From NCBI GenBank assembly GCA_934234215.1, contig CAKQHB010000013.1, forward strand, positions 1-64,000: DNA of 64,000 nt, written 5' to 3'. Both the position numbers and the translations under genes were made by a program. Below the pieces are notes generated by a model. The model was not told the DNA's origin. It ran no database searches and saw only the letters and a program-made list of their open reading frames with translations. Positions 42,679 through 51,927 of this stretch are shown here, in pieces; position 1 is the first letter of the stretch; every line of letters begins with the position of its first letter. This DNA is from an uncultured Cuneatibacter sp. (lineage in GTDB: Bacteria; Bacillota; Clostridia; Lachnospirales; Lachnospiraceae).

Positions 42679-43967
42679 TTGGAAGAAAGCCTTTCTGCCA
42701 GCTGTATCTGATAGTTTGCCAGCGCATTTTCCAGAGATGTTTCCTGAGTCAGATAACTCCAGATGTTATCCTGCAGCAATCCAATGGAAATGGTGTAGTC
42801 TGTGGTTGCCGGGAAGGAGGAGAGCTCCAGCTCCGGGAAGAAATAGTCTGTGTGCAGGGCAATATCCATACTGTCCCGGAAGATCGTGCGGATCTCTTCG
42901 GAGTTCCAGGCAGGGAGAAAGTGCAGCGATGCCAGCACTTTTGCGCCTTCCTCTCCGCAGGCATATTCCAGAAAAGAAAATGCTTCCGCCGGATGCTCGG
43001 ACTTTTTTGCCAGCATCAGCACAGCGCTGCTGCCGATAGCATATCCTTCGCCCTCGTTCCAGGTCGGAAGCGGGGCAACGTCATAAGAAAAGTTCGGATA
43101 ACTGGTGCGGATGCGATCGTTGAGCATCGAAAGGCACCATTCGCCGTTGTACATCATGGCAGCTTCGCCATTCAGAAAACGGGCGGTATAATTCTTAGCA
43201 TCCGCGCTGGTCAGGCTGGTGTATGGGATCGCAGCCTTTCGGTTATAGGTGAGATCGTAGCTCCACTGGGCTGCCTGCACAAACAAAGCCAGATCATCGG
43301 GATCCATCGGATTTTCGGCGCCGGCAGTGCGGGCAGGCACACGCCACCATTGATTTTCATAGTTCAGGGAACCATACCAGCCTTTTTCCGGATTCGTGAG
43401 ACGGACAGCGAGATCTGCATAGTCATCCCAAGTCCAGTCGCCTTCCGGATATGGAACGCCCATTGCGTCAAAAATGGTTTTATTGTAATAGACGACCCAG
43501 GCGCTGCCACGGTAAGGCATCATATACGTCTGACCATCCTGTTGCAAAGCCTGGATCGTGGATTCGATGCCGCTGAAATCTGCGTCAGATCCCGCCAGAT
43601 ACTCGTCAAGACCAGCCACCTGCCCTTTGTTGATGAGCTGAGCAGCTCCGGCAGGTGTGCCGTATGCTACGATATCCGCAGATGCATCGCCGTTCAGTGC
43701 AATTTGATATTCCTGCTGCTGTTCTGTGCTGGGGGAGTAATGAACATTAACGAAAATATCCGGATGTTCATTCATAAATCCCTCAGCCAACGCATCAAAC
43801 GTATCCTGCTCATCATTCCAGGCATAGACATTCAGTGTGACGGTGGAATCTGCCTCCGGTACCGGAGTCGAATTTGCCCCGGAAAAACGGAAGAGCAGAA
43901 TGCCGGTCGTAAGGCAGGATAATAAAAAACAAAATAATAAAATCGCAGTTGCTTTTTTCCACTTCAT
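42675..43967 (-). CDS. Solute-binding protein coupled to the sensor kinase
   Basis: A 430-residue CUT1-type binding protein with an N-terminal hydrophobic segment (8-25) containing LLSC (Cys18), a possible lipobox, or else a membrane anchor. Blocks shared with the operon binding protein: NVYAWNDEQDTF, YPEGDWTWDDYADL, SAWVVYYNK, NYENQWWRVPA, MMYNGEWCLSML. Unlike that protein it lies between an AraC gene and the kinase gene with ATGA overlap, so it is probably the ligand sensor rather than a transporter component. The ATG at 43967 has AGGAGGGG 13 bases upstream; the longer frame adds 15 residues overlapping araC. Confidence 0.82.
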   Translation of the reverse strand: MKWKKATAILLFCFLLSCLTTGILLFRFSGANSTPVPEADSTVTLNVYAWNDEQDTFDALAEGFMNEHPDIFVNVHYSPSTEQQQEYQIALNGDASADIVAYGTPAGAAQLINKGQVAGLDEYLAGSDADFSGIESTIQALQQDGQTYMMPYRGSAWVVYYNKTIFDAMGVPYPEGDWTWDDYADLAVRLTNPEKGWYGSLNYENQWWRVPARTAGAENPMDPDDLALFVQAAQWSYDLTYNRKAAIPYTSLTSADAKNYTARFLNGEAAMMYNGEWCLSMLNDRIRTSYPNFSYDVAPLPTWNEGEGYAIGSSAVLMLAKKSEHPAEAFSFLEYACGEEGAKVLASLHFLPAWNSEEIRTIFRDSMDIALHTDYFFPELELSSFPATTDYTISIGLLQDNIWSYLTQETSLENALANYQIQLAERLSSK

Positions 43968-44425
43968 GCTTTCAGAAGATCCCCTCCTGTGTGTAATTGA
44001 ATGCAGGGGCACGGCGTGAAGCCACCGGCCTGCTGCTGATATTCCCGTGGGGAAACTCCGGCAAAGCGTGTGAAATTTTTGTAGAAAAGTGAGTAATCGG
44101 TGTAGCCGACACGATCCGAAATTTCCTGAATGGAAACACCGGATGCGATCATGTCAGCGGCTGCCTGCATGCGGCATTTTGTCAGATAGGTGTGGATCGT
44201 CTGACCGGTCGCCTGCTTGAACTCCCGCATCAGATGATATTTGCTGATGAAAAGAGTGCTCGCCAGTGTATCGACAGAGATCGGTTCTGAAAAATGAGCA
44301 TCGAGATAAGACAGTGCATCCCGGACGCAGGGAACGGAGCAGCTATAGCGGTGTGCGGAAAAGCTGATGATCTGTCCCATTGTATTGTGATTAGCTTTTG
44401 CAGAAGTGAAATTTCCCCTCATCAT
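43964..44425 (-). CDS. AraC family transcriptional regulator (short)
   Basis: A 153-residue protein that is almost only an AraC-type DNA-binding domain: ALSYLDAHFSEPISVDTLA, ISKYHLMREFKQATGQTIHTYL, and SIQEISDRVGYTDYSLFYKNFTRFAGVSPREY. The usual cupin sensor domain is missing. The start is set at the ATG behind GGGGGT; a longer frame from 44440 has no ribosome site. Its end overlaps the start of the binding protein gene by 4 bases. It may act as a co-regulator together with the YesMN system. Confidence 0.82.
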   Translation of the reverse strand: MMRGNFTSAKANHNTMGQIISFSAHRYSCSVPCVRDALSYLDAHFSEPISVDTLASTLFISKYHLMREFKQATGQTIHTYLTKCRMQAAADMIASGVSIQEISDRVGYTDYSLFYKNFTRFAGVSPREYQQQAGGFTPCPCIQLHTGGDLLKA

Positions 44426-44472
44426 TGTACCCCCGTTCATGAAAAAGAAAAATAAAAAATCCTGTTGTCTTT

Positions 44473-44502
44473 ATTATAATTTCAGGGTAACGGGAGCCGT
44501 TA
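44473..44502 (-). promoter_or_regulatory. Promoter/operator of the araC-sensor operon
   Basis: On the minus strand a consensus -10 (TATAAT, 44473-44478) lacks a good -35; in its place is the inverted repeat TAACGG-CTC-CCGTTA (44488-44502). This fits a promoter that depends on a bound activator. A weaker plus-strand -10, TGCTAAAAT (44597-44605), serves the divergent GH2 gene. Confidence 0.5.
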
Positions 44503-44689
44503 GGATTATTTCAGAAAGAAACTAGCATTTTTTCACAAGAATAGATTGCAAAAGATGCTGAATCGAACAAAGCTGCTTAAAAAAGAAAACAGTGTATGCT
44601 AAAATCGTTGTAGCGAGTAAAAGGAAAAAATAGAATGTTTTGCAGGAGTGTTTTGCGTAAGAATGCAAAAGCTCCGGAAGGGAGAGTTT

Positions 44690-46351
44690 ATGATTCGAAC
44701 ATTCAGACAGCACAGGATCCGCGAAGAGCAGGAATTAGGTGGATTCTGGGATGTGACGCTGCTTTCCGGCGAACCGATGCCGGAAGAGACGCACTACAAG
44801 ATGGGCATTCCGGGATGCGTTGAGAGTATTCCGGCATTGCGACGGTTTCAGGGAAAGTGTGCCTATGAGCGGAGTGTGATACTGGAGGAGGATGGTGACT
44901 ATTTGCTGACCTGCTATGGTGTCAGCTTTCTGGCAGAGGTGTACTGGGATGGAGAATTGATCGGCAGCCATTACAATGCATTTACCCGGTTTGATCTGTC
45001 GATTCACAATGCAAGAGCGGGTGTACATACACTAAAAATTGACGTGGATAATTCGTGGAATCCGGAAATTTCAGCATTACATGTGCCGAACGATTACAAT
45101 GCCTACAATGGCATCACCAGACCGATCGTATTGGCAAAAGTCCCGCAAAGTTATATCGACTGGTTCCAGCTGACACCGAAAAAAGAGGATTCCGGCTGGA
45201 GCGTAGATTACCGTCTGTGTATCCGCGGAAGAGCGGAAAAAGAAATGCGGTACACCGTGACACTTGCCGGTCAGACGGTTTCGCAGGAGATTCCGGCGTT
45301 TGAGGAAACCTGCATTGTGAGTGGAGCAATCCCGTGCCCGGATGTGACATGCTGGGAGCCGATGTCTCCGGTATTGTATGAGGCGCGGGCAGTCCTGTCC
45401 GGGGATGGACAGCAGATGGACGACCTGACAGAGCGCATTGGATTCCGCACGGTGCGGGTGGAAGGCAACGAAATTCTGTTGAATGATAAGCCGATTTTCC
45501 TGAAAGGCTTTTGTCGTCATGAAGACTTTGGAAACCGCGGCTGCGCGTTGTCCGTGGAGTCCATGATGGAGGATCTGCAGCTCATACGGGAGATGGGAGC
45601 AAATTCGGTTCGAACCTCCCACTATCCAAACGATGTACGCTTTCTGGATCTGTGCGATGAACTGGGCATGCTTGTATGGGAGGAAAACCATGCGAGGGGG
45701 CTGAGTGAAGAACAGATGCGTCATCCGAACTTTGATGCTCAATGTGCAGAGTGTATCGACAAGATGATCACTTACGACTACAACCATCCGTCCATTTATA
45801 TCTGGGGCATTTTGAATGAATGTGCCAGTGAGACGGAGTATGGCCGCAGCTGTTATGAAAAGCAATTCGCGCAAATCCGTTCGCTGGATCAGAGTCGTCC
45901 GGTGACATTTGCATCCTGTAAAAATTTTGCGGATCTGTGCTTTGATCTGGTGGATGTTGTGTCGATGAATGTGTATCCCGGCTGGTATCACAACACACCG
46001 CCGAAAAAGTGGGTGGATGATCTGAAAGACTGGATCGCGACGACCGGCGGAGCAGGAAAGCCGTTTCTTCTCAGTGAATTTGGTGCCGGAGCTATTTACG
46101 GATACCACGACTACGGCAGATGCAAATGGTCGGAGGAGCGGCAGGCGGATATCCTGGATGCGCAGCTGACCGATTTCCTGGCGCCGGGCTATGTGAATGG
46201 CACATACATCTGGCAGTTTGCAGACTGCAACGTGTCCGAGGAAATCATGCGCCAGCGCCCGAAGTGCGAGAATAACAAAGGTGTGGTGGATCTGTACCGC
46301 AGACCGAAAATGGCATTTGATGTGGTGCGGAAGCATTATAAAAACAAGTAA
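44690..46351 (+). CDS. GH2 enzyme, beta-glucuronidase-like
   Basis: A 553-residue GH2 enzyme without a signal peptide: jelly roll (1-160), Ig-like (160-255), barrel from about 260. Acid/base Glu377 in ILNEC and nucleophile Glu463 in LLSEFGAG. After the nucleophile it carries ENNKGVVDLYRRPK with an NxK motif (Asn528, Lys530), the pair known in bacterial beta-glucuronidases to hold the substrate carboxylate. Its length and missing C-terminal domains also fit the GUS type. ATG at 44690 has AAGGGAGAG upstream. It diverges from araC and precedes a GPH symporter locus on the opposite strand. Confidence 0.78.
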   Translation: MIRTFRQHRIREEQELGGFWDVTLLSGEPMPEETHYKMGIPGCVESIPALRRFQGKCAYERSVILEEDGDYLLTCYGVSFLAEVYWDGELIGSHYNAFTRFDLSIHNARAGVHTLKIDVDNSWNPEISALHVPNDYNAYNGITRPIVLAKVPQSYIDWFQLTPKKEDSGWSVDYRLCIRGRAEKEMRYTVTLAGQTVSQEIPAFEETCIVSGAIPCPDVTCWEPMSPVLYEARAVLSGDGQQMDDLTERIGFRTVRVEGNEILLNDKPIFLKGFCRHEDFGNRGCALSVESMMEDLQLIREMGANSVRTSHYPNDVRFLDLCDELGMLVWEENHARGLSEEQMRHPNFDAQCAECIDKMITYDYNHPSIYIWGILNECASETEYGRSCYEKQFAQIRSLDQSRPVTFASCKNFADLCFDLVDVVSMNVYPGWYHNTPPKKWVDDLKDWIATTGGAGKPFLLSEFGAGAIYGYHDYGRCKWSEERQADILDAQLTDFLAPGYVNGTYIWQFADCNVSEEIMRQRPKCENNKGVVDLYRRPKMAFDVVRKHYKNK

Positions 46352-46357
46352 CAGAAA

Positions 46358-46399
46358 AAAGAGCATCTGCGTTTCTTCCTTGAAAGCAGATGCTCTTTG
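46358..46399. terminator. Bidirectional terminator
   Basis: Stem AGAGCATCTGC (46360-46370) with GCAGATGCTCT (46386-46396) followed by TTTGAG. Between the convergent GH2 and MFS genes. A second small stem GATGAT/ATCATC lies at about 46408-46431. Confidence 0.75.
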
Positions 46400-46447
46400 A
46401 GTTTTCGGATGATATCGTCGTTGAAATCATCTCACGCAAAACAGATG

Positions 46448-47986
46448 TTAAGCCTTCTTCTTAGAAGGGCGAACCATCAGGGAAAAGATCAGAGTAATTG
46501 CACAGAGAACGCCTAATACAAGGAATGCATTTGTCATTGCACCTGCGTAAGCGTGATGCAGATTATCTACAAACTGTGTAAACAGCTGCTGTCCATCTGC
46601 GGAAAGTCCCTGAGAAGCTGCGGTAACTGCGGTAGAATCGGTCAGCAGTGTTGTGCCGAGATACTGCTGCAGCTGATCGGCAGGAATGAGATTTTCCAGA
46701 CCGGCAGGAACGACATGCTGTAAATTGGCTGAGAACGTCGTGTTCAGGACCATACCGACAACGGACAGACCAATGGTGCCGCTTAAAGACTGCAGGAACT
46801 GGATTGCAGAAGTTGCTTCTCCGACCAGACCAGAGGGAAGCTCGTTCTGTGCATGCAGGGTATAAACCATAGAGTACGTTGTTGTTCCAAGACCGGAGAG
46901 CAGGATGCCGACGATCAGCAGAACCATATCAGCAGGTGTACTGGTGAAGCCAAGGATAAAGTTGGATACCGCATATACAATAGAGGTTGCAATCATAACC
47001 GATTTGACACGACCAGTCTTTCCGATATAGGCACCGATGAAATAGCCAAGAATCAGCTGAACGGCAGATTTGGCAGCGGTTACGACACCGGTTGTCATAG
47101 CGGTGGTTCCCACAAGAGCCTGGCAGATCATGGGCAGGTAAGAACCAACAGCATACAGAGTCGGTCCGATCAGGACAACTCCAAGAATAACAAGGACAAA
47201 TTCCCGATTCCGGAACAGCTTCGGGGAAAGTACCGGGACATCGCAGCGATTGATGTGGTGGATGAACAGTACAAGAAACAGTACAAACAGAACCAGAGCG
47301 CCGATAACTGGAACAGAGATCCAGCTATATTTCTGACCGCCCCAGGAGAAGAACATGACGATTGCAATCGTCAGGATCGACAGATAAAGTGTTCCAAGCC
47401 AGTCGAGTTTTGCGTTGCTTGTAACCGGTTTTACCTGCGGCATTTTGAAAAGCAGTACAGCCAGTACGATCAGAGTCAGCGGGATGGAGAGATAGAAGGT
47501 CAGGCGCCATCCGAGAACATTTCCAATCGCACCGCCGGCGAGAGGTGCCACAACAAATACGATACCGGTTAAAGTGCCGTAAAAGCCCATTGCTTTTGCG
47601 CGCCCCTGTTCATCAAGGGATTCACCAAAATAAGCCAGCGCATTTCCGAGAATGCAGCCTTTTCCGATGCCCTGCAGACCACGTAAGATCACATGTAACA
47701 TCATGTTGCCGGCCATTCCGGCCAAAACGGTAGAAACACCGTAAAGGATCACACCGGCTACAATTACGTATTTTCGACCACTCTTGTTGCCGATCATGGA
47801 TGTAATCGGAAGTGCAAGGGTATTGCACAAAAATGTCAGTGTGTACATGAAAGCATACAGGCTGGTATCACCAAGATCGGATACAATGGCGGGACCGACA
47901 ATGGAGCTCATTGCATCGATGAACATTACTTCTAACAGCCCTAAAAACAGAGCAACCAGAGTCCATTTTTTATTTGTGTCTGTCAT
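46448..47986 (-). CDS. MFS transporter, DHA2 (14-span) type
   Basis: A 512-residue carrier with 14 membrane helices, the DHA2 drug:proton antiporter type: motif A-like GNKSGRKYVIVAG in loop 2-3, motif C-like LAGGAIGNVLGWRLTFYLSIP at helix 5. Ribosome site AGGAGG. It is the last gene of a minus-strand unit with an SDR and a GPH symporter, 12 bases behind the SDR. The layout suggests import by GPH, conversion by the SDR, and export of the product by this carrier. Confidence 0.85.
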   Translation of the reverse strand: MTDTNKKWTLVALFLGLLEVMFIDAMSSIVGPAIVSDLGDTSLYAFMYTLTFLCNTLALPITSMIGNKSGRKYVIVAGVILYGVSTVLAGMAGNMMLHVILRGLQGIGKGCILGNALAYFGESLDEQGRAKAMGFYGTLTGIVFVVAPLAGGAIGNVLGWRLTFYLSIPLTLIVLAVLLFKMPQVKPVTSNAKLDWLGTLYLSILTIAIVMFFSWGGQKYSWISVPVIGALVLFVLFLVLFIHHINRCDVPVLSPKLFRNREFVLVILGVVLIGPTLYAVGSYLPMICQALVGTTAMTTGVVTAAKSAVQLILGYFIGAYIGKTGRVKSVMIATSIVYAVSNFILGFTSTPADMVLLIVGILLSGLGTTTYSMVYTLHAQNELPSGLVGEATSAIQFLQSLSGTIGLSVVGMVLNTTFSANLQHVVPAGLENLIPADQLQQYLGTTLLTDSTAVTAASQGLSADGQQLFTQFVDNLHHAYAGAMTNAFLVLGVLCAITLIFSLMVRPSKKKA

Positions 47987-47998
47987 AACTTTTCCTCC

Positions 47999-48775
47999 TT
48001 ACAGCTCCAGTTCCAAAACATCTTTGAAACGTTCGCCACCGTCGATGGTCAGGTCAGCACCGGTCGTATATTTGGATTCATCGCTGGCAAGATACAGAAC
48101 ACCGTATGCGATATCATTCGGCTCCCCGATATGTCCAAGGCAGGTCTTATCTTCACAGGATTTCAGAACCTTCGGATAATCGCAGATGATCTTTGTCATA
48201 GGAGTTACGATCGTGCCGGGGATAATGGTATTGACACGGATGTTGTCTTTGCCGAGTTCTACAGAAGCAGCACGGGTCAGAGAGACAACAGCACCCTTTG
48301 TCAGGCTGTATGCGTTAAATTCTACACCGACAACAGCGGCCAGAGAGGATACATTGACGATAGAGCCGCGCTTTGCCTTTTTCATGACAGGTGCGACTGC
48401 TTTGATTCCGGCAAAAGGTCCCCAGGCATTGATTGACATGATCTTATCAAAATCCTCTTTGCTGGTATTATCATAAATAATACCTTTGGAACCAACACCG
48501 GCATTGTTGACCAGGATATCAACTGTACCGAAGGTATCGACAGCCTGTTTTATGACAGCATTCCAGTTCTCTTCATCTGCGACATTCAGTCGTGTGGCAA
48601 TGGCTGAGCCGGGAAATTCTTCATTGATCTTTGCAACGGTCTTTTCCAGTTCCTCCACAGCCATGTCAGCGGCAATGACTTTGGCACCTTCACGGGCAAA
48701 CAGGTATGCTTCTGCAGCACCCTGTCCCATAGCGGCACCGGTGATAATAGCAACTTTTTGATCCAAGCGTTTCAT
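47999..48775 (-). CDS. SDR family NAD-dependent oxidoreductase
   Basis: A 258-residue classical short-chain dehydrogenase: cofactor motif TGAAMGQG (12-19), Asp37 after the second strand (prefers NAD over NADP), NNAG at 90-93, catalytic Ser143, Tyr156 and Lys160 in the YSLTK context. The late ICDYPKVLKSCEDKTCLGHIGEP loop is unusual in having three Cys. Such enzymes include hydroxysteroid dehydrogenases and sugar-alcohol dehydrogenases; the neighbouring glucuronidase-like gene makes an aglycone substrate thinkable, but unproven. Confidence 0.85.
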   Translation of the reverse strand: MKRLDQKVAIITGAAMGQGAAEAYLFAREGAKVIAADMAVEELEKTVAKINEEFPGSAIATRLNVADEENWNAVIKQAVDTFGTVDILVNNAGVGSKGIIYDNTSKEDFDKIMSINAWGPFAGIKAVAPVMKKAKRGSIVNVSSLAAVVGVEFNAYSLTKGAVVSLTRAASVELGKDNIRVNTIIPGTIVTPMTKIICDYPKVLKSCEDKTCLGHIGEPNDIAYGVLYLASDESKYTTGADLTIDGGERFKDVLELEL

Positions 48776-48802
48776 AGTGATACACTCCTTAAAAATATTT
48801 TT

Positions 48803-50179
48803 TTATTTATCAGGCTGGCTGTCGGAGATGTGAAGCTTTTGAAGAATCTGCTCACAGGTTCGATAGTCCAGCTTATAGGCAAGAAACAGAAAGCCGATCA
48901 GGATTGCACTGACTCCGGATACGACAAACATAATAATATTGATCGCAGACAACGTTGCAGCAGACTGTGTGCCGTTTGGATTGTACTGCAAAATACCAAG
49001 TACAAAGGCAGTCAGAGATGTACCGATCGCCATACCGATTTTGTTAAAGAAAGAGGTAACAGCGGTAATCAGTCCCTCGGTGCGCACACCACTCTTTAAC
49101 ATGCCATATTCTACGGTGTCCGGGATGACAGCATAGGAGATGGCAAAGCCGGATCCATGACAGAGATTGGACAGTGCAACCAGGATCCAAAAAAGAACAG
49201 GGGAAGATACGGGTGTTACGGTCGCATTCAGCAAAGAAAAAATACCGTAGCAAATAAAACTGAGACTGAGTGCGCGTCCTTTTCCTTTTAAAAGGTCGGA
49301 TAATTTTGGTGACAGCATAGAGCCGCATGCCATGGAACCCTGCATCACGAGAGTGAAAATAGCGAGCATACCATAATTTCCAACATTATATTTGAAGTAA
49401 TAAGCCATAACTGCCATCTTGCCGTAAACGGTCATTCCGACAAGAAAGTGAACGAGAGTTGCAAGGAGCAGGGGCTTGTTCTGAAGAATTGCAGAAATCT
49501 GTTTTCGAACCGGCAGGTGATTCTGTTTTGCTTCCGGCAGGATCCGTTCGGTTGTCGTGCGGTATGTAATCAGATAGCAGGCACAGGCGATAAGGCCAAG
49601 CAGAACTGCAACGGTGAAAAAACCCTGTCCGGGACAAAATGTGTGATCGAGAGCCGGAACAAGATAAGTTCCGATCTGTGCGACCAGCATTGCACCAAGT
49701 GTGGAAAATGTGAGCCGCAATCCTGCCAGAGAGCCTCGCTCATGGGAGTCCAGTGTCATAGTCGCAGAAAGTGCCGTGTAAGGGATATTGACTGCTGTAT
49801 AGGCAAGAACCATCAGGCTGTAGGTCAGATAGGCATAGAGCAATTTCCAATGCTGCCGTAATCCGACCGGGTTATAAAAAACGAGAGCAGTACAGATTGC
49901 CAGAGGCAGCGCACCATACAAAAGCCACGGACGATATCTGCCACGTTTACTGTTTGTCCGGTCACTCAGGCTGCCAATCAGAGGATCATTGATCGCGTCC
50001 CAAAAACGGGTGACAAGAAATAAAGTCGCAACTGCAGTTGCAGGCAGTGCCATGACATCTGTGTAATACAGCATCAGAAAACTGGTGACAAAGCTCCAGC
50101 TGAAAGCATTTCCAACATCGCCCATGGCATAGCCGACTTTTTCCCGCATGGACAGCCGTGCTGTTGATTGTGATCTCAT
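48803..50179 (-). CDS. GPH family glycoside:cation symporter
   Basis: A 458-residue 12-span carrier of the glycoside-pentoside-hexuronide group (GusB/UidB, YicJ, MelB). Marks: MREKVGYAMGDVGNAFSW at the N-terminus, FWDAINDPLIGSLSDRTNSKRGRYRPW (cation site and loop 2-3), and VNIPYTALSATMT. Start at the ATG behind GGGGGAG. First gene of the three-gene unit, divergent from a LysR gene. Could import glucuronides for the GH2 enzyme at 44690. Confidence 0.88.
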   Translation of the reverse strand: MRSQSTARLSMREKVGYAMGDVGNAFSWSFVTSFLMLYYTDVMALPATAVATLFLVTRFWDAINDPLIGSLSDRTNSKRGRYRPWLLYGALPLAICTALVFYNPVGLRQHWKLLYAYLTYSLMVLAYTAVNIPYTALSATMTLDSHERGSLAGLRLTFSTLGAMLVAQIGTYLVPALDHTFCPGQGFFTVAVLLGLIACACYLITYRTTTERILPEAKQNHLPVRKQISAILQNKPLLLATLVHFLVGMTVYGKMAVMAYYFKYNVGNYGMLAIFTLVMQGSMACGSMLSPKLSDLLKGKGRALSLSFICYGIFSLLNATVTPVSSPVLFWILVALSNLCHGSGFAISYAVIPDTVEYGMLKSGVRTEGLITAVTSFFNKIGMAIGTSLTAFVLGILQYNPNGTQSAATLSAINIIMFVVSGVSAILIGFLFLAYKLDYRTCEQILQKLHISDSQPDK

Positions 50180-50292
50180 ACCGAGCTCCCCCTTTCAATA
50201 TGTTTGATAAACTTATAACAATATGGTAATCCAAAAGTGGAAAAAAGGGAAATACCCGTTTTTAATGCGAATGAAAAAACAATAAAGAATAA

Positions 50293-50349
50293 TTATGATT
50301 GCTATTTTCATAACAAAATATTGAAGAGAAAAAAGATTTCGGGTATAAC
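50293..50349. promoter_or_regulatory. LysR-type operator and lysR promoter
   Basis: TTATGA (50293-50298), 9 bases, TCATAA (50308-50313): a LysR-box-like dyad in the divergent gap. The plus-strand promoter TTGAAG (50321-50326), 17 bases, TATAAC (50344-50349) drives lysR and lies just beside the dyad, as in autoregulated LysR systems. Confidence 0.6.
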
Positions 50350-50394
50350 TGTAGATAACAGAGAAGGCAGGAAAACATCAGAACGGAGAAAGCT

Positions 50395-51279
50395 ATGACC
50401 TTATTGCAGTTGCAGTATTTTGAGGCAGTATATCAAACGAAAAATATGACACGGGCGGCAGAACAGCTATTTGTATCGCAACCGTCGGTCTCGAATGCAA
50501 TCCGGGAACTGGAAAATGAACTGGAAGTTCAGCTGTTTCTGCGGACAAATCCGCTGCAGCCGACGAAAGCCGGAGAACAGCTGGCAGCGATGACAGAGCC
50601 GTTGCTACATGATTTTGAACATTTGCGATATGAAATGAGAAAGGTTGGAAGCGAACATTCCCCACTTCGTATCGGCATTTCGACAATTGCGAAACAGCTG
50701 CTGCAAAATGAAAACAAAGGAGAACTGGAGGCGTTTACAAAAAAAACCGGATATCTGGGATTTTTCGGAAACGATTATCTGGTTCGCTGCATTCAGGAAA
50801 ATCGGTTAGATCTGGCGGTATTGATCACGGTAGACTTGTCAGAATTGGACGAGTTTCATACGCATGAGATTGCGGCGTTGAACGTGCGGTTATACACGAA
50901 CAGAGATGGTTATGTTGGAAAAATGGAAGCGATTGAGCCACACGAGATCGCGGCAATTCCAATGGCTGTGTTCACGGAATATCCAATGCTTCATACAGAA
51001 TATGATAGCACAGTCTCAAAATCATTGCTTGGATGCAGTTATTCGGAGAATATTAAATTTTTCTCTACCAGCCTGATGGATATTGAGCAGGCAATTGAAG
51101 AAGGCAGTGTTTCCTGTGTCCTGTTGCAGGGACTTCTGCGGGATAATGAACATATTATATCCATTCCGATTGAGACGGATAAAAATGTACATGTATCCGT
51201 GATCTGGAAAAAGGATCATTACCTGCATCCGGACGAGATTGCATTTATACAACAGCTGGAAAAGATTTTTCATCCATGA
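50395..51279 (+). CDS. LysR family transcriptional regulator
   Basis: A 294-residue regulator: N-terminal winged helix (TLLQLQYFEAVYQTKNMTRAAEQLFVSQPSVSNAIRELE), then a type-2 periplasmic-binding-like ligand domain from about 90 (PLRIGISTIAKQLL). Divergent from the GPH-SDR-MFS unit with a dyad between them, so it very probably regulates that unit in response to its substrate. Confidence 0.92.
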   Translation: MTLLQLQYFEAVYQTKNMTRAAEQLFVSQPSVSNAIRELENELEVQLFLRTNPLQPTKAGEQLAAMTEPLLHDFEHLRYEMRKVGSEHSPLRIGISTIAKQLLQNENKGELEAFTKKTGYLGFFGNDYLVRCIQENRLDLAVLITVDLSELDEFHTHEIAALNVRLYTNRDGYVGKMEAIEPHEIAAIPMAVFTEYPMLHTEYDSTVSKSLLGCSYSENIKFFSTSLMDIEQAIEEGSVSCVLLQGLLRDNEHIISIPIETDKNVHVSVIWKKDHYLHPDEIAFIQQLEKIFHP

Positions 51280-51321
51280 TAGGATGAATACGGTTTATGA
51301 ACAGCGAAAGGAGAACACATC

Positions 51322-51849
51322 ATGAAAGAAAACCGAAAATTATTGAAAGAGATCGTAACAGACATTCGCCGGGATATGACAGATGAAGAGGTTTTAAATC
51401 TGCTGGCAGACAGTAAGATTTCCGTGAATCCGCAGAAAGAAAAGGAAAAATACACGGTTGGGCAACGGGCAGCTGATGCAATCGCAAAGTTTGCGGGCAG
51501 CTGGGCATTTATCTTCTCTTTTACAGGCGTTCTGATCCTGTGGATGGTAGTGAATACAATTCTGGCAACGAAAGCATTTGACCCGTATCCCTTTATCTTA
51601 CTGAATCTGGTATTGTCCTGCGTGGCTGCAATCCAGGCTCCGCTGATCATGATGAGTCAGAACCGTCAGGAAGAAAAAGACCGCAGACGTGCGGAAAACG
51701 ACTACAAAGTAAACCTGAAGACAGAGATTATGATCGAAGACCTGTATGATAAAATGAATATCATTCTGGCGAAGCAGAATGCGCTGGAGAAGCATCTGCG
51801 AATGCAGGGCACTGAAAAGAAAAATCTGGAATCAAAAGAAAAGGAATGA
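51322..51849 (+). CDS. DUF1003 membrane protein
   Basis: A 175-residue protein with two transmembrane helices (about 57-78 and 90-112) in a DUF1003 domain: ADAIAKFAGSWAFIFSFTG, YPFILLNLVLSCVAAIQAPLIMMSQNRQ. The N-terminus is charged with a LADSKISVNPQKEK stretch; the tail from 113 is a predicted coiled coil. Function of the family is unknown. 42 bases after lysR, with its own AAGGAG ribosome site. Confidence 0.85.
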   Translation: MKENRKLLKEIVTDIRRDMTDEEVLNLLADSKISVNPQKEKEKYTVGQRAADAIAKFAGSWAFIFSFTGVLILWMVVNTILATKAFDPYPFILLNLVLSCVAAIQAPLIMMSQNRQEEKDRRRAENDYKVNLKTEIMIEDLYDKMNIILAKQNALEKHLRMQGTEKKNLESKEKE

Positions 51850-51927
51850 TTTCGGATAAACGCATATTTTCCATTGTTCTGGCAGATACTACCTCTCAGA
51901 AAAATGATGGAGAAGGTGGTACATCTT

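Noticed and set aside
42852..43922. Plus-strand open frame of 356 codons over the sensor binding-protein gene
   Set aside because: Antisense to a clear CUT1 binding protein; no start signal.
45077..46366. Minus-strand open frame of 429 codons across the GH2 gene at 44690
   Set aside because: Shadow of a gene with catalytic residues; composition unlike real proteins.
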